40,382 nt of DNA, from positions 1-40,382 of the forward strand of contig JAEZZO010000054.1 of NCBI GenBank assembly GCA_023418475.1, given 5' to 3'. The notes beneath the pieces are model-generated. The model was not told the DNA's origin and made no database searches. It saw only the letters and a program-made list of their open reading frames with translations. Positions 7,236-14,895 of this stretch are shown piece after piece. The translations under genes were made by a program, and so were the position numbers. Position 1 is the first letter of the stretch. Every line of letters starts with the position of its first letter. This DNA is from Bacillota bacterium. GTDB taxonomy: Bacteria > Bacillota > Clostridia > Lachnospirales > Lachnospiraceae.

Positions 7236-8747
7236 CTATTTGCCTCCGTATATTTCTAATAGTTTTTTTCTGTTAATTTTACCATTATCCGTAATCGGTA
7301 AATCAGGTAATGGCATAAACCGGTTAGGAATCATATAAGCTGGTAATGCTTCCTGCATCTTGCTTCTTATTTGCTTTTCTTCTATCGCTCCAACATAGAA
7401 TGCCGTAATTCGATTCTTTAACTGGTCAAATATACAGCAGGCTCTTTGTATCTCTTGATAGCTATTCATAATTAACTCAATTTCTTCTAATTCAATACGG
7501 TGACCCATATGTTTAATCTGAAAATCTTTACGGCCTGCAAACATCAGCTCACCCTTCTTATTAAAAAATGCAAGGTCACCTGTTCTATAAATCAGTTCAA
7601 GATAATTTGAATTGAGCGGATTTTGAACAAATGCTTTCTTCGTCTGCTCCGGATTGTTATAATAGCCCAGAGCCAATGCGGTACCGGACACACATAACTC
7701 ACCAATGCTTCCTTCCTCTACGATCTGATGATTTTGCTCATCCAGCAAAAATACCTTCTCATTTGGAAATGCCTTTCCGATTGGCAGCGTCTCATCCAAT
7801 TCAAATTCCCGGTCAATACAATAGTAGGTGCAGTTACAGGTTATTTCCGTGGGACCGTATAAATTAACAAAAGCCGCTTCCGGCAAGTATTTTTGCCATA
7901 TTTTCAGATGTTTCAGAGGCATTGCTTCTCCACTGAACAGGATTTTGTTCACTGTTTCCGGTACCCGGTAAGTGAAACCTTTTAATTGCGAAATCATGCA
8001 TAATGCAGAGACAGCCCATATCATTGTTGTTACCCTGTGCTCACAGATAAAATCAAGCAGCTGTATCGGAATTGAAAATAATTTCTTGGGTATAATGATC
8101 ATAGTTGCTCCGACTTTCAGCGTCGAATAAATATCCTTCACGGATACATCAAAATCAAAGGGTGCCTGATTACCGATAACATCCTTCCCGGTAATGTGAA
8201 ACAAATCCGGAAAATATTCCATAAAATCAATTACACTGCGATGACTAACCAATACTCCTTTCGGAACACCGGTTGAACCGGAGGTGAAATTACAATACAA
8301 AGGATCAATATCCAGGGAGGACGTCCGAACAGACTGCAATATATCCTCTTTTCGCTCTGATTTCACTAAATCGAAATAGGGAAAGTATCTTCCTGAAAAT
8401 TCAATTTCACGAGGTATCTCTGTCTCATCACCAAGCGTTATGATACTTTCCGGTCGAACAACCTCCAGAATTTTGTTCAAACGAAAAACAGGCTGATCTG
8501 GATCAATTAATATATAAAAGCATCCGGCATACACAATCCCAAGAAAGGCAGTTAACGCTTCCAAACTTTTTTTCATAAAGACTACTATCGGCCTTCCCGG
8601 AGTTTCCACAGATGCCAAAAAACTTCCAATACACTTGGCATTATGCAACAGCTGCCGATAGGTGCAGCTGCTTTCCATATCTGCCACCGCAATTTTATCC
8701 GGATATTTTACAGCAGAATTTTCAAGATATTCTAAAACATTTTTCAT
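7236..8747 (-). CDS. Amino-acid adenylation enzyme, DltA-like stand-alone A domain
   Basis: At 503 residues it has the length of DltA and one complete adenylation domain: A3 TSGSTGVPKG (155-164), A4 FDFDVS (197-202) with the Asp that binds the substrate amino group, A5 NLYGPTE (295-301), A7 YRTGD (387-391), A8 GRKDFQIK (405-412) and A10 with catalytic Lys490 (PITDNGKINRKKL). It should activate an amino acid with ATP and load it on the carrier protein encoded at 5748-5978. The residue corresponding to the DltA cysteine that favours D-alanine (in FCGE) is serine here (FSGE, 271-274), so a D-alanine substrate should not be assumed. A clear AAGGAG precedes the ATG. The gap to the histidine kinase gene is 123 bases. 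Confidence 0.88.
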   Translation of the reverse strand: MKNVLEYLENSAVKYPDKIAVADMESSCTYRQLLHNAKCIGSFLASVETPGRPIVVFMKKSLEALTAFLGIVYAGCFYILIDPDQPVFRLNKILEVVRPESIITLGDETEIPREIEFSGRYFPYFDLVKSERKEDILQSVRTSSLDIDPLYCNFTSGSTGVPKGVLVSHRSVIDFMEYFPDLFHITGKDVIGNQAPFDFDVSVKDIYSTLKVGATMIIIPKKLFSIPIQLLDFICEHRVTTMIWAVSALCMISQLKGFTYRVPETVNKILFSGEAMPLKHLKIWQKYLPEAAFVNLYGPTEITCNCTYYCIDREFELDETLPIGKAFPNEKVFLLDEQNHQIVEEGSIGELCVSGTALALGYYNNPEQTKKAFVQNPLNSNYLELIYRTGDLAFFNKKGELMFAGRKDFQIKHMGHRIELEEIELIMNSYQEIQRACCIFDQLKNRITAFYVGAIEEKQIRSKMQEALPAYMIPNRFMPLPDLPITDNGKINRKKLLEIYGGK

Positions 8748-8870
8748 TGATGATTACTCCTTGTTATTTAATACAATATAGGCAGTATTGAAACCTTAGA
8801 ATTATATTAATTGTACATGCAGAAAGTATAAGTTCTTTAATATATCCTTTACTGTGTATAATTCTTATAA

Positions 8871-10235
8871 CTATATTGTTTCGTAATTGCCTATAATAAT
8901 AGGGAAAGTAGTGTTGACCTCAAAACAGGTTGAATTTTTGTATATTTCAAAACTTCCATTCATCTGTTCCACTATTTTCTGACAGGTTCGTAATCCGATA
9001 TTGGTACTCTCCAATAATACACTGTCTTTGCGTATATCATTTGTTATGCCGATATGTAAAAAGCATCCGTCTATATAACTCCTAATCAATATCTGACCAT
9101 TAACATCGGCATATTTTCTTACATTTGAAAACAGATTATCAAACAATCGTTTTAAATATTGTATATCGACTGTAATACTGCAATTTTGATCTGTAAAATC
9201 TGTTTCAACATGGAACCCCAAATTATTTAAGTTAAAAATTTGCTCACCAAGTAACTGCTGAAATAGAATTGTAACATCAAAGGTTTCCATCTGCATAATC
9301 AAATTTTCTTTTCCAAATATTAAAAAATATTGAAAAAGTTTATCGGATAAATCCTTTAATTGAATAGATTTATCTTTACAGCTCTTGATATATTTCTCCA
9401 GCTGCTCCTCCGAACTATAATTCTTGGCATCCAGAATTTCCAAATAACCAATTAAAGATGTTAAGGGAGTCCGGATATCATGTGACATGGATGTTATTAA
9501 TTCATTATTCATCTCCCAGGCTTCTTTTTCACTATTATGCCATGCAATAATTGAATTTCGCATATTATTGGCATTCTTAGCGAGCAATGTAATTTCATCA
9601 TTTCCTCTGCACTCAATTGGCTGCTCTAAATTACCTTGTTCTATCAACGATACATCTTTCGACAATCGCATAATAAGTGTAATAATATAGCGATTATAAA
9701 GTATTAATATAACAAATAGAGCAAGAAAAAAGAGTATAATGGAAACGTATGCTACAATACTATACCATTTTAATTCAGAGGAATCAATGAAAGATGTGCA
9801 ATATTTTCCATCATTGAATTCAACCTCACTCACCATTTGTTCATTATATAAATCAGAACCACTATAATAAGTAGGACTTTTAGAGTATACCGAGGGATCA
9901 CTCTCCATTGGAACACCGGAGAAATCGTAGGCAGAATATTTATCATCCCAGTAACCGGATTCATATATAATTTCATCTTTGTTGTAAATAACTAAATAAA
10001 TGTACTTTTGTTTTTTTATCCATTTTGATATAGCTCGAACATTTTTAATAGATACGTTGTTCTTCTTGATATAATTTTTAAAGGAATTTTGATAAGCTGT
10101 CAGTCTTTTCATGGATGATTTATCGTTGAGATAATTCTTGCTTATCAAATAATCCCCATAATGCTGCACAGAGTAGTATACTCCAAGACTGACCAGTGTT
10201 CCTAAAATCAATACCAATAGCTGCTTGTACCGCAA
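8871..10235 (-). CDS. Membrane sensor histidine kinase
   Basis: A 454-residue kinase: first membrane helix about residues 6-24, extracytoplasmic sensor to about 157, second helix about 158-182, HAMP, and an HisKA domain with phospho-acceptor His252 in SMSHDIRTPLTS. The ATPase domain has a good N box (LFDNLFSNVRKYA), but the first glycine box is atypical (NDIRKDSVLLESTNIGL). The partner response regulator gene ends 13 bases upstream. Start: the frame begins with TTG at 10235; an ATG twelve bases upstream is in another frame and no clear ribosome binding site is present, so translation is probably coupled to the regulator. Its place before the dlt-like genes suggests it senses cell-wall or cationic-peptide stress. 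Confidence 0.88.
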   Translation of the reverse strand: MRYKQLLVLILGTLVSLGVYYSVQHYGDYLISKNYLNDKSSMKRLTAYQNSFKNYIKKNNVSIKNVRAISKWIKKQKYIYLVIYNKDEIIYESGYWDDKYSAYDFSGVPMESDPSVYSKSPTYYSGSDLYNEQMVSEVEFNDGKYCTSFIDSSELKWYSIVAYVSIILFFLALFVILILYNRYIITLIMRLSKDVSLIEQGNLEQPIECRGNDEITLLAKNANNMRNSIIAWHNSEKEAWEMNNELITSMSHDIRTPLTSLIGYLEILDAKNYSSEEQLEKYIKSCKDKSIQLKDLSDKLFQYFLIFGKENLIMQMETFDVTILFQQLLGEQIFNLNNLGFHVETDFTDQNCSITVDIQYLKRLFDNLFSNVRKYADVNGQILIRSYIDGCFLHIGITNDIRKDSVLLESTNIGLRTCQKIVEQMNGSFEIYKNSTCFEVNTTFPIIIGNYETI

Positions 10236-10248
10236 AGAAAATATTCAT

Positions 10249-10977
10249 TTATGCTTCATCAATCTGATACCCCTTTCCCCATACCGTGCGTATAATGGTT
10301 GAGCTGTTAGAATCTAATTCCAATTTTTTACGCAGATTTAATATATGAACCATAATCGTATTAGTAGAAGTCGGAAGAAATTTTTCGTTCCATACACCTT
10401 CATAGATTGCCTGTGCATCTCTAGCTTTTCCCCTGTTTCTCACAAGATACATTAATACCTGATATTCTGTATCCGTCAAATCAATTCTCTTATTTTCCCG
10501 GTAAACGTTGTGATTTGCAGTATCAATCAGAATATCCTGTATATGTATCTCCATACCGGAATTAACCTCTGATTTTCCTTTATACACAACATACCTTCTT
10601 AACAGAGAATGTATTTTCATAATTAATTCTGCTTGTGAAAATGGTTTCACTAAATAATCATCCCCGCCATTTTCGTAAGCAGCTGCCTTATCATTTTCTT
10701 TTGACTTTGCAGTCAAGAATAGTATCGGAGCTGATGATATATTACGGATTTGTTTACAAGCATCAATGCCGGATAACTCAGGCATCATTACGTCTAAAAT
10801 AATAAGGTCAAAGTCAGGATTAATTGTAACTGCTTCAACTGCTTTTTTCCCATTGCTGGCTTCTGCTACGGAATACCCTTTATTTTCCAATTGTATTCGT
10901 AAAACCTCTCTGATGTCTGCATCATCATCAACTACTAAAATCTGTTCAATCGGACTCATGGATGACTTTCCCCCCAT
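10249..10977 (-). CDS. OmpR/PhoB-family response regulator
   Basis: A 242-residue regulator with a receiver domain (acidic pocket VVDDDAD, phospho-acceptor Asp62 in LIILDVMMP, Thr/Lys in FLTAKS and VKPFS) and a C-terminal winged helix (RIDLTDTEYQVLMYLVRNRG, ending VWGKGYQIDEA). AAAGGAG sits six bases upstream of ATG 10977; a second ATG at codon 7 is possible. It is the first gene of the minus-strand series that continues through the kinase and the dlt-like genes. It has a strong promoter (11005-11032) with a direct repeat just upstream, which points to autoregulation. Confidence 0.92.
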   Translation of the reverse strand: MGGKSSMSPIEQILVVDDDADIREVLRIQLENKGYSVAEASNGKKAVEAVTINPDFDLIILDVMMPELSGIDACKQIRNISSAPILFLTAKSKENDKAAAYENGGDDYLVKPFSQAELIMKIHSLLRRYVVYKGKSEVNSGMEIHIQDILIDTANHNVYRENKRIDLTDTEYQVLMYLVRNRGKARDAQAIYEGVWNEKFLPTSTNTIMVHILNLRKKLELDSNSSTIIRTVWGKGYQIDEA

Positions 10978-11004
10978 TCACACTCCTTTTTGGAACATGA
11001 CAAA

Positions 11005-11032
11005 ATTATAACACGTATATAGCGAAAAACAA
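11005..11032 (-). promoter_or_regulatory. Sigma-A promoter of the two-component system
   Basis: On the minus strand TTGTTT (-35, 11027-11032), a 16-base spacer and TATAAT (-10, 11005-11010) with an extended TG one base before the -10. The -10 lies 27 bases upstream of the response regulator start. Confidence 0.75.
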
Positions 11033-11047
11033 TTAATTATCCATAAA

Positions 11048-11066
11048 TTAAGAAATCTTAAGATTT
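11048..11066. promoter_or_regulatory. Candidate response-regulator box
   Basis: TTAAGA occurs twice (11048-11053 and 11058-11063), four bases apart, giving a ten-base period as expected for OmpR-family dimers on one DNA face. The overlapping 11053-11066 is a perfect 14-base palindrome (AAATCTTAAGATTT). It lies 16 bases upstream of the -35, a good place for activation. Binding by the regulator encoded downstream is inferred. Confidence 0.5.
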
Positions 11067-11312
11067 ATTACTTTTACTTCATATTTTCTGGCTCAAAGAT
11101 AGAAAACGAAAAACCAATCGTATGCTGAGCTGAAAAATAAAATGTTATTTCGCTATTTTCTGAATAAATAAGTCCATTAATTTGAAATAATATTAGCAGT
11201 AGAATAATATTAGTAAGTTTATCATATTATTTGGCAAAATGATAAGGGAATTTTTGTATCTTGTGTATTTGTATTTTTTATCCAGCCCATATGCTGAAAG
11301 AGGTGTGCATTT
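11067..11312. other. AT-rich gap upstream of the YdeI-like pseudogene
   Basis: Between the regulatory box of the two-component system and the pseudogene I see no gene or strong hairpin. The pseudogene start has an AGAGGTG motif about seven bases upstream, so its old expression signals may survive here. The stretch 11448-11655, after the pseudogene, likewise holds nothing I can name apart from the ribosome binding site of the next gene. Confidence 0.4.
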
Positions 11313-11425
11313 ATGACAAATTATATAAATCCTATGGTGGATGAATATATCAGTACTACGAAAAAATGGAAGCAAGAATTGAAAAATGTATCCCTCAGAT
11401 TCTTGAAGGAAAGGGGTTGCAATGA
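11313..11425 (+). pseudogene. YdeI/DUF1801-like pseudogene with internal deletion
   Basis: The first part (MTNYINPMVDEYISTTKKW, from ATG 11313) matches the N-terminus of YdeI/DUF1801-type proteins (NPxVDxYIxxAKKWxxE). In another frame, directly after it, EARIEKCIPQILEGKGLQ and a TGA (11423-11425) match the C-terminus of the same family. The middle, roughly 100-150 residues in intact members, is gone and the two ends are out of frame. Continuing in the first frame gives an unrelated tail to a stop at 11447. This is a clear internal deletion, not a functional gene. Confidence 0.65.
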
Positions 11426-11655
11426 AACAGAACACTTCATTTCATAAAAGCTTATCATGCAATTAGGATGAGAATTTCTATTTACTCACAATCTCTTTCC
11501 TTTCAATAAAGTACGCCTTATCTCATCTATTGACATTTTCTTCTATATTCGATATGCTAATTTCAGAATATATTAAATAAGAACAGGAATTTACTAGACA
11601 CAAAAATGATCTTCGAGTTATGCAATTACCCTAATATTTTAGAAAGGAGATTTTT

Positions 11656-11907
11656 ATGCTCGAATACAAATTTGATACCCAGCTCTTAATTGAGGGAAAT
11701 GAGCTCTCAGAAGATACGATCAATGAATATATTACAAAAAATATAGAAGGTGATTGCCTTCTTGCGGTCGGAGATGATGAAATGATAAAAATTCATTTTC
11801 ATACAAATACGCCTTGGAAAATACTTGAATATTGTGCTTCATTGGGTCAGATCTATGATATTGTTGTAGAGAATATGGACCGGCAAACCAACGGTCTTCT
11901 AGGCTAA
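11656..11907 (+). CDS. Small FakA/YloV C-terminal-domain-like protein
   Basis: 83 residues behind AAAGGAG. The sequence resembles one internal domain of FakA/YloV (DAK2-domain fatty-acid kinase subunit): YKFDTQLLIEG at the start, GDCLLAVGDDEMIKIHFHTN in the middle and VENMDRQ at the end. No kinase (DhaL) domain is present, so it cannot phosphorylate fatty acids by itself. Stand-alone copies of this domain occur in Clostridia under labels such as 'kinase to dihydroxyacetone kinase'. It is followed four bases later by the Lrp-type regulator and then by the aldo/keto reductase, which suggests one transcript. It could bind a small ligand or a partner protein; the role is unknown. Confidence 0.7.
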   Translation: MLEYKFDTQLLIEGNELSEDTINEYITKNIEGDCLLAVGDDEMIKIHFHTNTPWKILEYCASLGQIYDIVVENMDRQTNGLLG

Positions 11908-11911
11908 GCTT

Positions 11912-12328
11912 ATGATAGACCAGACTGATCTGAAAATTATTCAATTGTTGAAAGACAATTCCAGGCTTCAATGGAAAGAAATCGGTGAGATGATACATAT
12001 GACCGGACAGGGTGTTGCAACCCGGATTCACAAATTAGAAGAATTGGGGATAATCGAGAAGTATACCCTGAAATTGAACGATAAGATGCTGGGTATGGAG
12101 ATCATAGGTTTTGTGACAGTTCATATGACTACTACTGATCATAAAGGTTTTATTCATTTTCTTCAGAGTCATGAAGGTGTAGTGGAAGCATATCGCACGA
12201 GCGGAGGTGGATGCTACATGATAAAAGTAGTAATGCATGAAACTGACGAGCTTAACCAATTTCTCGAATTACTTTTGAGATATGCTAACTATTCTCTTAC
12301 TTTATCCATCAATCAAGTGAAAGGTTAA
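11912..12328 (+). CDS. Lrp/AsnC-family transcriptional regulator
   Basis: 138 residues, typical for the family. The N-terminal winged HTH (DLKIIQLLKDNSRLQWKEIG ... GVATRIHKLEELGIIEKY) is followed by a RAM/ACT-like effector domain with the glycine-containing turn YRTSGGGCYMIKVVM. It starts four bases after the small FakA-like gene and ends 56 bases before the aldo/keto reductase. Such regulators usually bind amino acids or other small molecules and often control their neighbours; the ligand is unknown. No hairpin terminator separates it from the following gene. Confidence 0.9.
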   Translation: MIDQTDLKIIQLLKDNSRLQWKEIGEMIHMTGQGVATRIHKLEELGIIEKYTLKLNDKMLGMEIIGFVTVHMTTTDHKGFIHFLQSHEGVVEAYRTSGGGCYMIKVVMHETDELNQFLELLLRYANYSLTLSINQVKG

Positions 12329-12384
12329 ACAGTTACTTTAATGACTAGATAATATTATTTATGAAACAGGGGAGGTATACTACT

Positions 12385-13545
12385 TTGAAATACCGTAAAT
12401 TTGCAAAAACAGGCCTGGAAATCAGCGAATTATCATTGGGTTGTGAATATGTATGGCACTCAGAAGAAAAGGATGTAATCGAGCTTGTACATCATGCACT
12501 TGATAATGGCATCAATTATATTGATCTTTTTGTCGGTACTGCATCGACCAGGGACAATTTTGGTAAGGCATTAAAAGGATACCGCGATAAAGTAATTCTT
12601 GCCGGTCATTTGGGCTGTATTGATGTGAATGATCAATATGTGAGAACACGAGATATAAAGCTTTGCAAGGATTTTATCGAACAGTTTTATACAAGACTTC
12701 AGACAGATTATATTGATGTATTATTTTTACATAATTGTGACGAAGAGGATGATTATTATACAATATTTGACGGTGAGATATACAAACTCGCTTTAAAACT
12801 AAAGGAAGAGGGGAAGGCCCGGTTTATTGGCTTTAGTTCTCATAATACCAAAATTGCGTTAAAAGCGGTTAAAAGCGGTAAGATTGATGTTTTAATGTTT
12901 CCGGTAAATCCTCTGTTTAACCTGATGCCAAGGGATTCTGCCATGGAAAGAATGTTCAATCTGGAAATAGATTCAAATATAGCAGAAGAAGAAAAAGAGT
13001 GCTATCCGACAAAACAGGAGTTATATGATGAATGTGTTGCCAGAGATATCCCGGTTATCGCCATGAAGCCCTTCGCAGCTGGTAATATTCTTAAAAACCA
13101 TGAGGGTGGCGTGCTTCAGGGACTAATCTCCCTAACCCCGGTGCAATGTATCAGTTACGTCCTGGATCAAAGCCCGGCGATTGTATGTCTTCCCGGATTC
13201 AAGAACAATACTGAGCTTGACCAAGCTTTGGCCTACTTTACTGCCTCCGGGGAAGAAAAGGAATATCAGAAGGAACTCGAACAAAGCATGATTGGTCAGT
13301 TTAATAATCAATGTATGTATTGTAATCATTGTCAACCCTGTCCTAAAACAATTGATATTGCTGAAGTGATAAAACTTAAAGATTTGGCAGAGAAGGAAAT
13401 GACAGAAGAAATCCGGTTAAGATATCAAGCTCTCGAAACAAATGCCGGTGACTGTCTCTTCTGCGGCGCCTGCTCTAAGAGATGCCCCTTCGGTATTAAT
13501 GTTAATCTTCACATGAAACGTGCCAGGGAGTTGTTCCAACAATAA
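12385..13545 (+). CDS. Aldo/keto reductase-fold protein with two [4Fe-4S] motifs
   Basis: A TIM-barrel aldo/keto reductase-like domain (first 300 residues) plus a ferredoxin-type tail: CMYCNHCQPCP (about 310-320) and CLFCGACSKRCP (about 357-368). Start choice: an ATG at 12361 has no ribosome binding site, whereas TTG 12385 follows GGGGAGG at nine bases and gives the expected N-terminus KYRKFAKTGLEIS; the protein is then 386 residues. The motif that normally carries the catalytic tyrosine (DTAxxYGxSE) reads DLFVGTASTRDNFG: the Asp is kept, the Tyr is missing. This variant belongs to a known clostridial subgroup, and electron transfer through the clusters may replace ordinary hydride chemistry. 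Substrate unknown. Confidence 0.85.
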   Translation: MKYRKFAKTGLEISELSLGCEYVWHSEEKDVIELVHHALDNGINYIDLFVGTASTRDNFGKALKGYRDKVILAGHLGCIDVNDQYVRTRDIKLCKDFIEQFYTRLQTDYIDVLFLHNCDEEDDYYTIFDGEIYKLALKLKEEGKARFIGFSSHNTKIALKAVKSGKIDVLMFPVNPLFNLMPRDSAMERMFNLEIDSNIAEEEKECYPTKQELYDECVARDIPVIAMKPFAAGNILKNHEGGVLQGLISLTPVQCISYVLDQSPAIVCLPGFKNNTELDQALAYFTASGEEKEYQKELEQSMIGQFNNQCMYCNHCQPCPKTIDIAEVIKLKDLAEKEMTEEIRLRYQALETNAGDCLFCGACSKRCPFGINVNLHMKRARELFQQ

Positions 13546-13587
13546 GTAACTGTCATATTATGTTCGATGTATGTTACTTACCAATTT

Positions 13588-13632
13588 GTTACTGTACACA
13601 GGCTAGTCAAATTCCAAGCTGTGTACAGTAAC
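13588..13632. repeat. Strong hairpin with 14-bp perfect arms
   Basis: GTTACTGTACACAG (13588-13601) and its exact complement (13619-13632) enclose a 17-base loop, 43 bases after the aldo/keto reductase stop. There is no T-run on either side. It may stabilise the 3' end or terminate by another mechanism; on base pairing alone it is the strongest structure between these genes. Confidence 0.7.
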
Positions 13633-13803
13633 CGTTTCAAATCATTATTGATTTTAAGTAATTTCTAGTTTCTTTTTTTATAAAACTCCGTTATACTTAT
13701 TGTAAATACAAATTGCATATCATATCTAAACGTAAAGGCATATCGTGATCAATAATGTATATGTACCCTTACCGGTTTGATTAATGCATTAATGGAGGCC
13801 ACT

Positions 13804-14598
13804 ATGAAAAATGAATTACTTACTATCGGACCGTTTACAATTCACGGTTACGGATTAATGATTTCTATCGGTATCATCTCAGCCTATCTTACCGCAGAAT
13901 ATAGGGCCAAATTAAAAGGCTTGAAGCACGAGTTGATCTTTAATATGACCATATTATGTGCTTTTGGCGGAATTCTCGGTGCGAAGCTTCTATATCTTAT
14001 CACGCAGATAAAATCTATCATTTCTGATCCTTCCATATTATTGAATGTGACAGAGGGTTTTGTTGTTTATGGCGGAATTCTCGGCGGTATATTGGCTGGC
14101 TATCTATTTTGCAGAAAGCATAAACTTGATTTCTTAACTTATTTTGACCTTACCATGCCTTCAATCGCTTTAGCCCAGGGATTTGGACGTATTGGCTGTA
14201 CACTGGCAGGCTGTTGCTACGGAATTGAGACGAAGAGTCCGCTTAGTATAGTATTTCATAACTCAAACTATGCTCCAAATGGGATTCATCTGATACCGAC
14301 ACAACCAATATCCAGCGCACTTGATTTTCTTAACTTTATTGCTTTACTGCTTATTTCCAGGAAGACAAAAGCTTCCGGACAGGTTGCTGGTTTTTATCTG
14401 GTATTTTATAGCGCAGGCAGATTTATTATCGAATTCTTTCGCGGTGATCTGGAACGAGGAAATATTGGAAGCATCTCAACCTCACAGTTTATTTCAATCT
14501 TCCTTTTCATAGCTGGATTAGCAGTGATTCTTTTGAGAGGCAAAAGTGCAGGAAAGACTACAGAAAAAGAAGCAAAACAGGATAATCTAGAAGAGTAA
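13804..14598 (+). CDS. lgt: Prolipoprotein diacylglyceryl transferase family protein (Lgt-like)
   Basis: A polytopic membrane protein of 264 residues. Lgt transfers diacylglycerol from phosphatidylglycerol to the lipobox cysteine of prelipoproteins. Family landmarks: IHGYGLMISIGI near the N-terminus, VVYGGILGGILAGY, FGRIGCTLAGCCYGIE and AGRFIIEFFRGD. Compared with E. coli Lgt, the GRxGNFxN motif reads GRIGCTLAGCC, losing the conserved Asn, and the His of the SFHGG loop is Tyr. This CCYG form is common in Clostridia and may be the working enzyme or a paralog. Start: ATG 13777 lacks a ribosome binding site; ATG 13804 follows GGAGG. A branched terminator follows at 14636-14719. Confidence 0.82.
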   Translation: MKNELLTIGPFTIHGYGLMISIGIISAYLTAEYRAKLKGLKHELIFNMTILCAFGGILGAKLLYLITQIKSIISDPSILLNVTEGFVVYGGILGGILAGYLFCRKHKLDFLTYFDLTMPSIALAQGFGRIGCTLAGCCYGIETKSPLSIVFHNSNYAPNGIHLIPTQPISSALDFLNFIALLLISRKTKASGQVAGFYLVFYSAGRFIIEFFRGDLERGNIGSISTSQFISIFLFIAGLAVILLRGKSAGKTTEKEAKQDNLEE

Positions 14599-14635
14599 GG
14601 CTGTATTTCTTCCGAAATCAGGGTAAATCATCTAT

Positions 14636-14719
14636 GCGTTATACTTCACTCTGAAACTGGATGTTTGAAATCTTATTATTTCACATCTGCTTTCATCCGA
14701 AATGTATAACGCTATTTTT
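14636..14719 (+). terminator. Branched terminator after the Lgt-like gene
   Basis: GCGTTATAC (14636-14644) pairs with GTATAACGC (14704-14712), with TATTTTTA directly following. The 59-base interior can itself fold (GATGTTTGAAAT against ATTTCACATC with a two-base bulge), giving a branched structure before the T-run. Confidence 0.6.
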
Positions 14720-14895
14720 ATATAAAAGTTTCTCTCTACCACTTATGATAATGGAAAATGAAAATCCAATCAGTAAATAATAGTAATATTTTCCACATCG
14801 ATGTATAGGTAAATATGTCTAATTATGTTGTATTTAGGGGGGGTATAATATATAATAATACCAATAGGATAGAATTATTGGGAGGTATTAATTTA

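Noticed and set aside
11193..11435. 80-residue minus-strand frame
   Set aside because: It is antisense to the YdeI-like pseudogene, which explains the coding signal better.
14720..14895. c-di-GMP riboswitch before the GGDEF/EAL gene
   Set aside because: No GEMM-type conserved core visible; a run of seven G at 14833-14840 is not part of such a motif.
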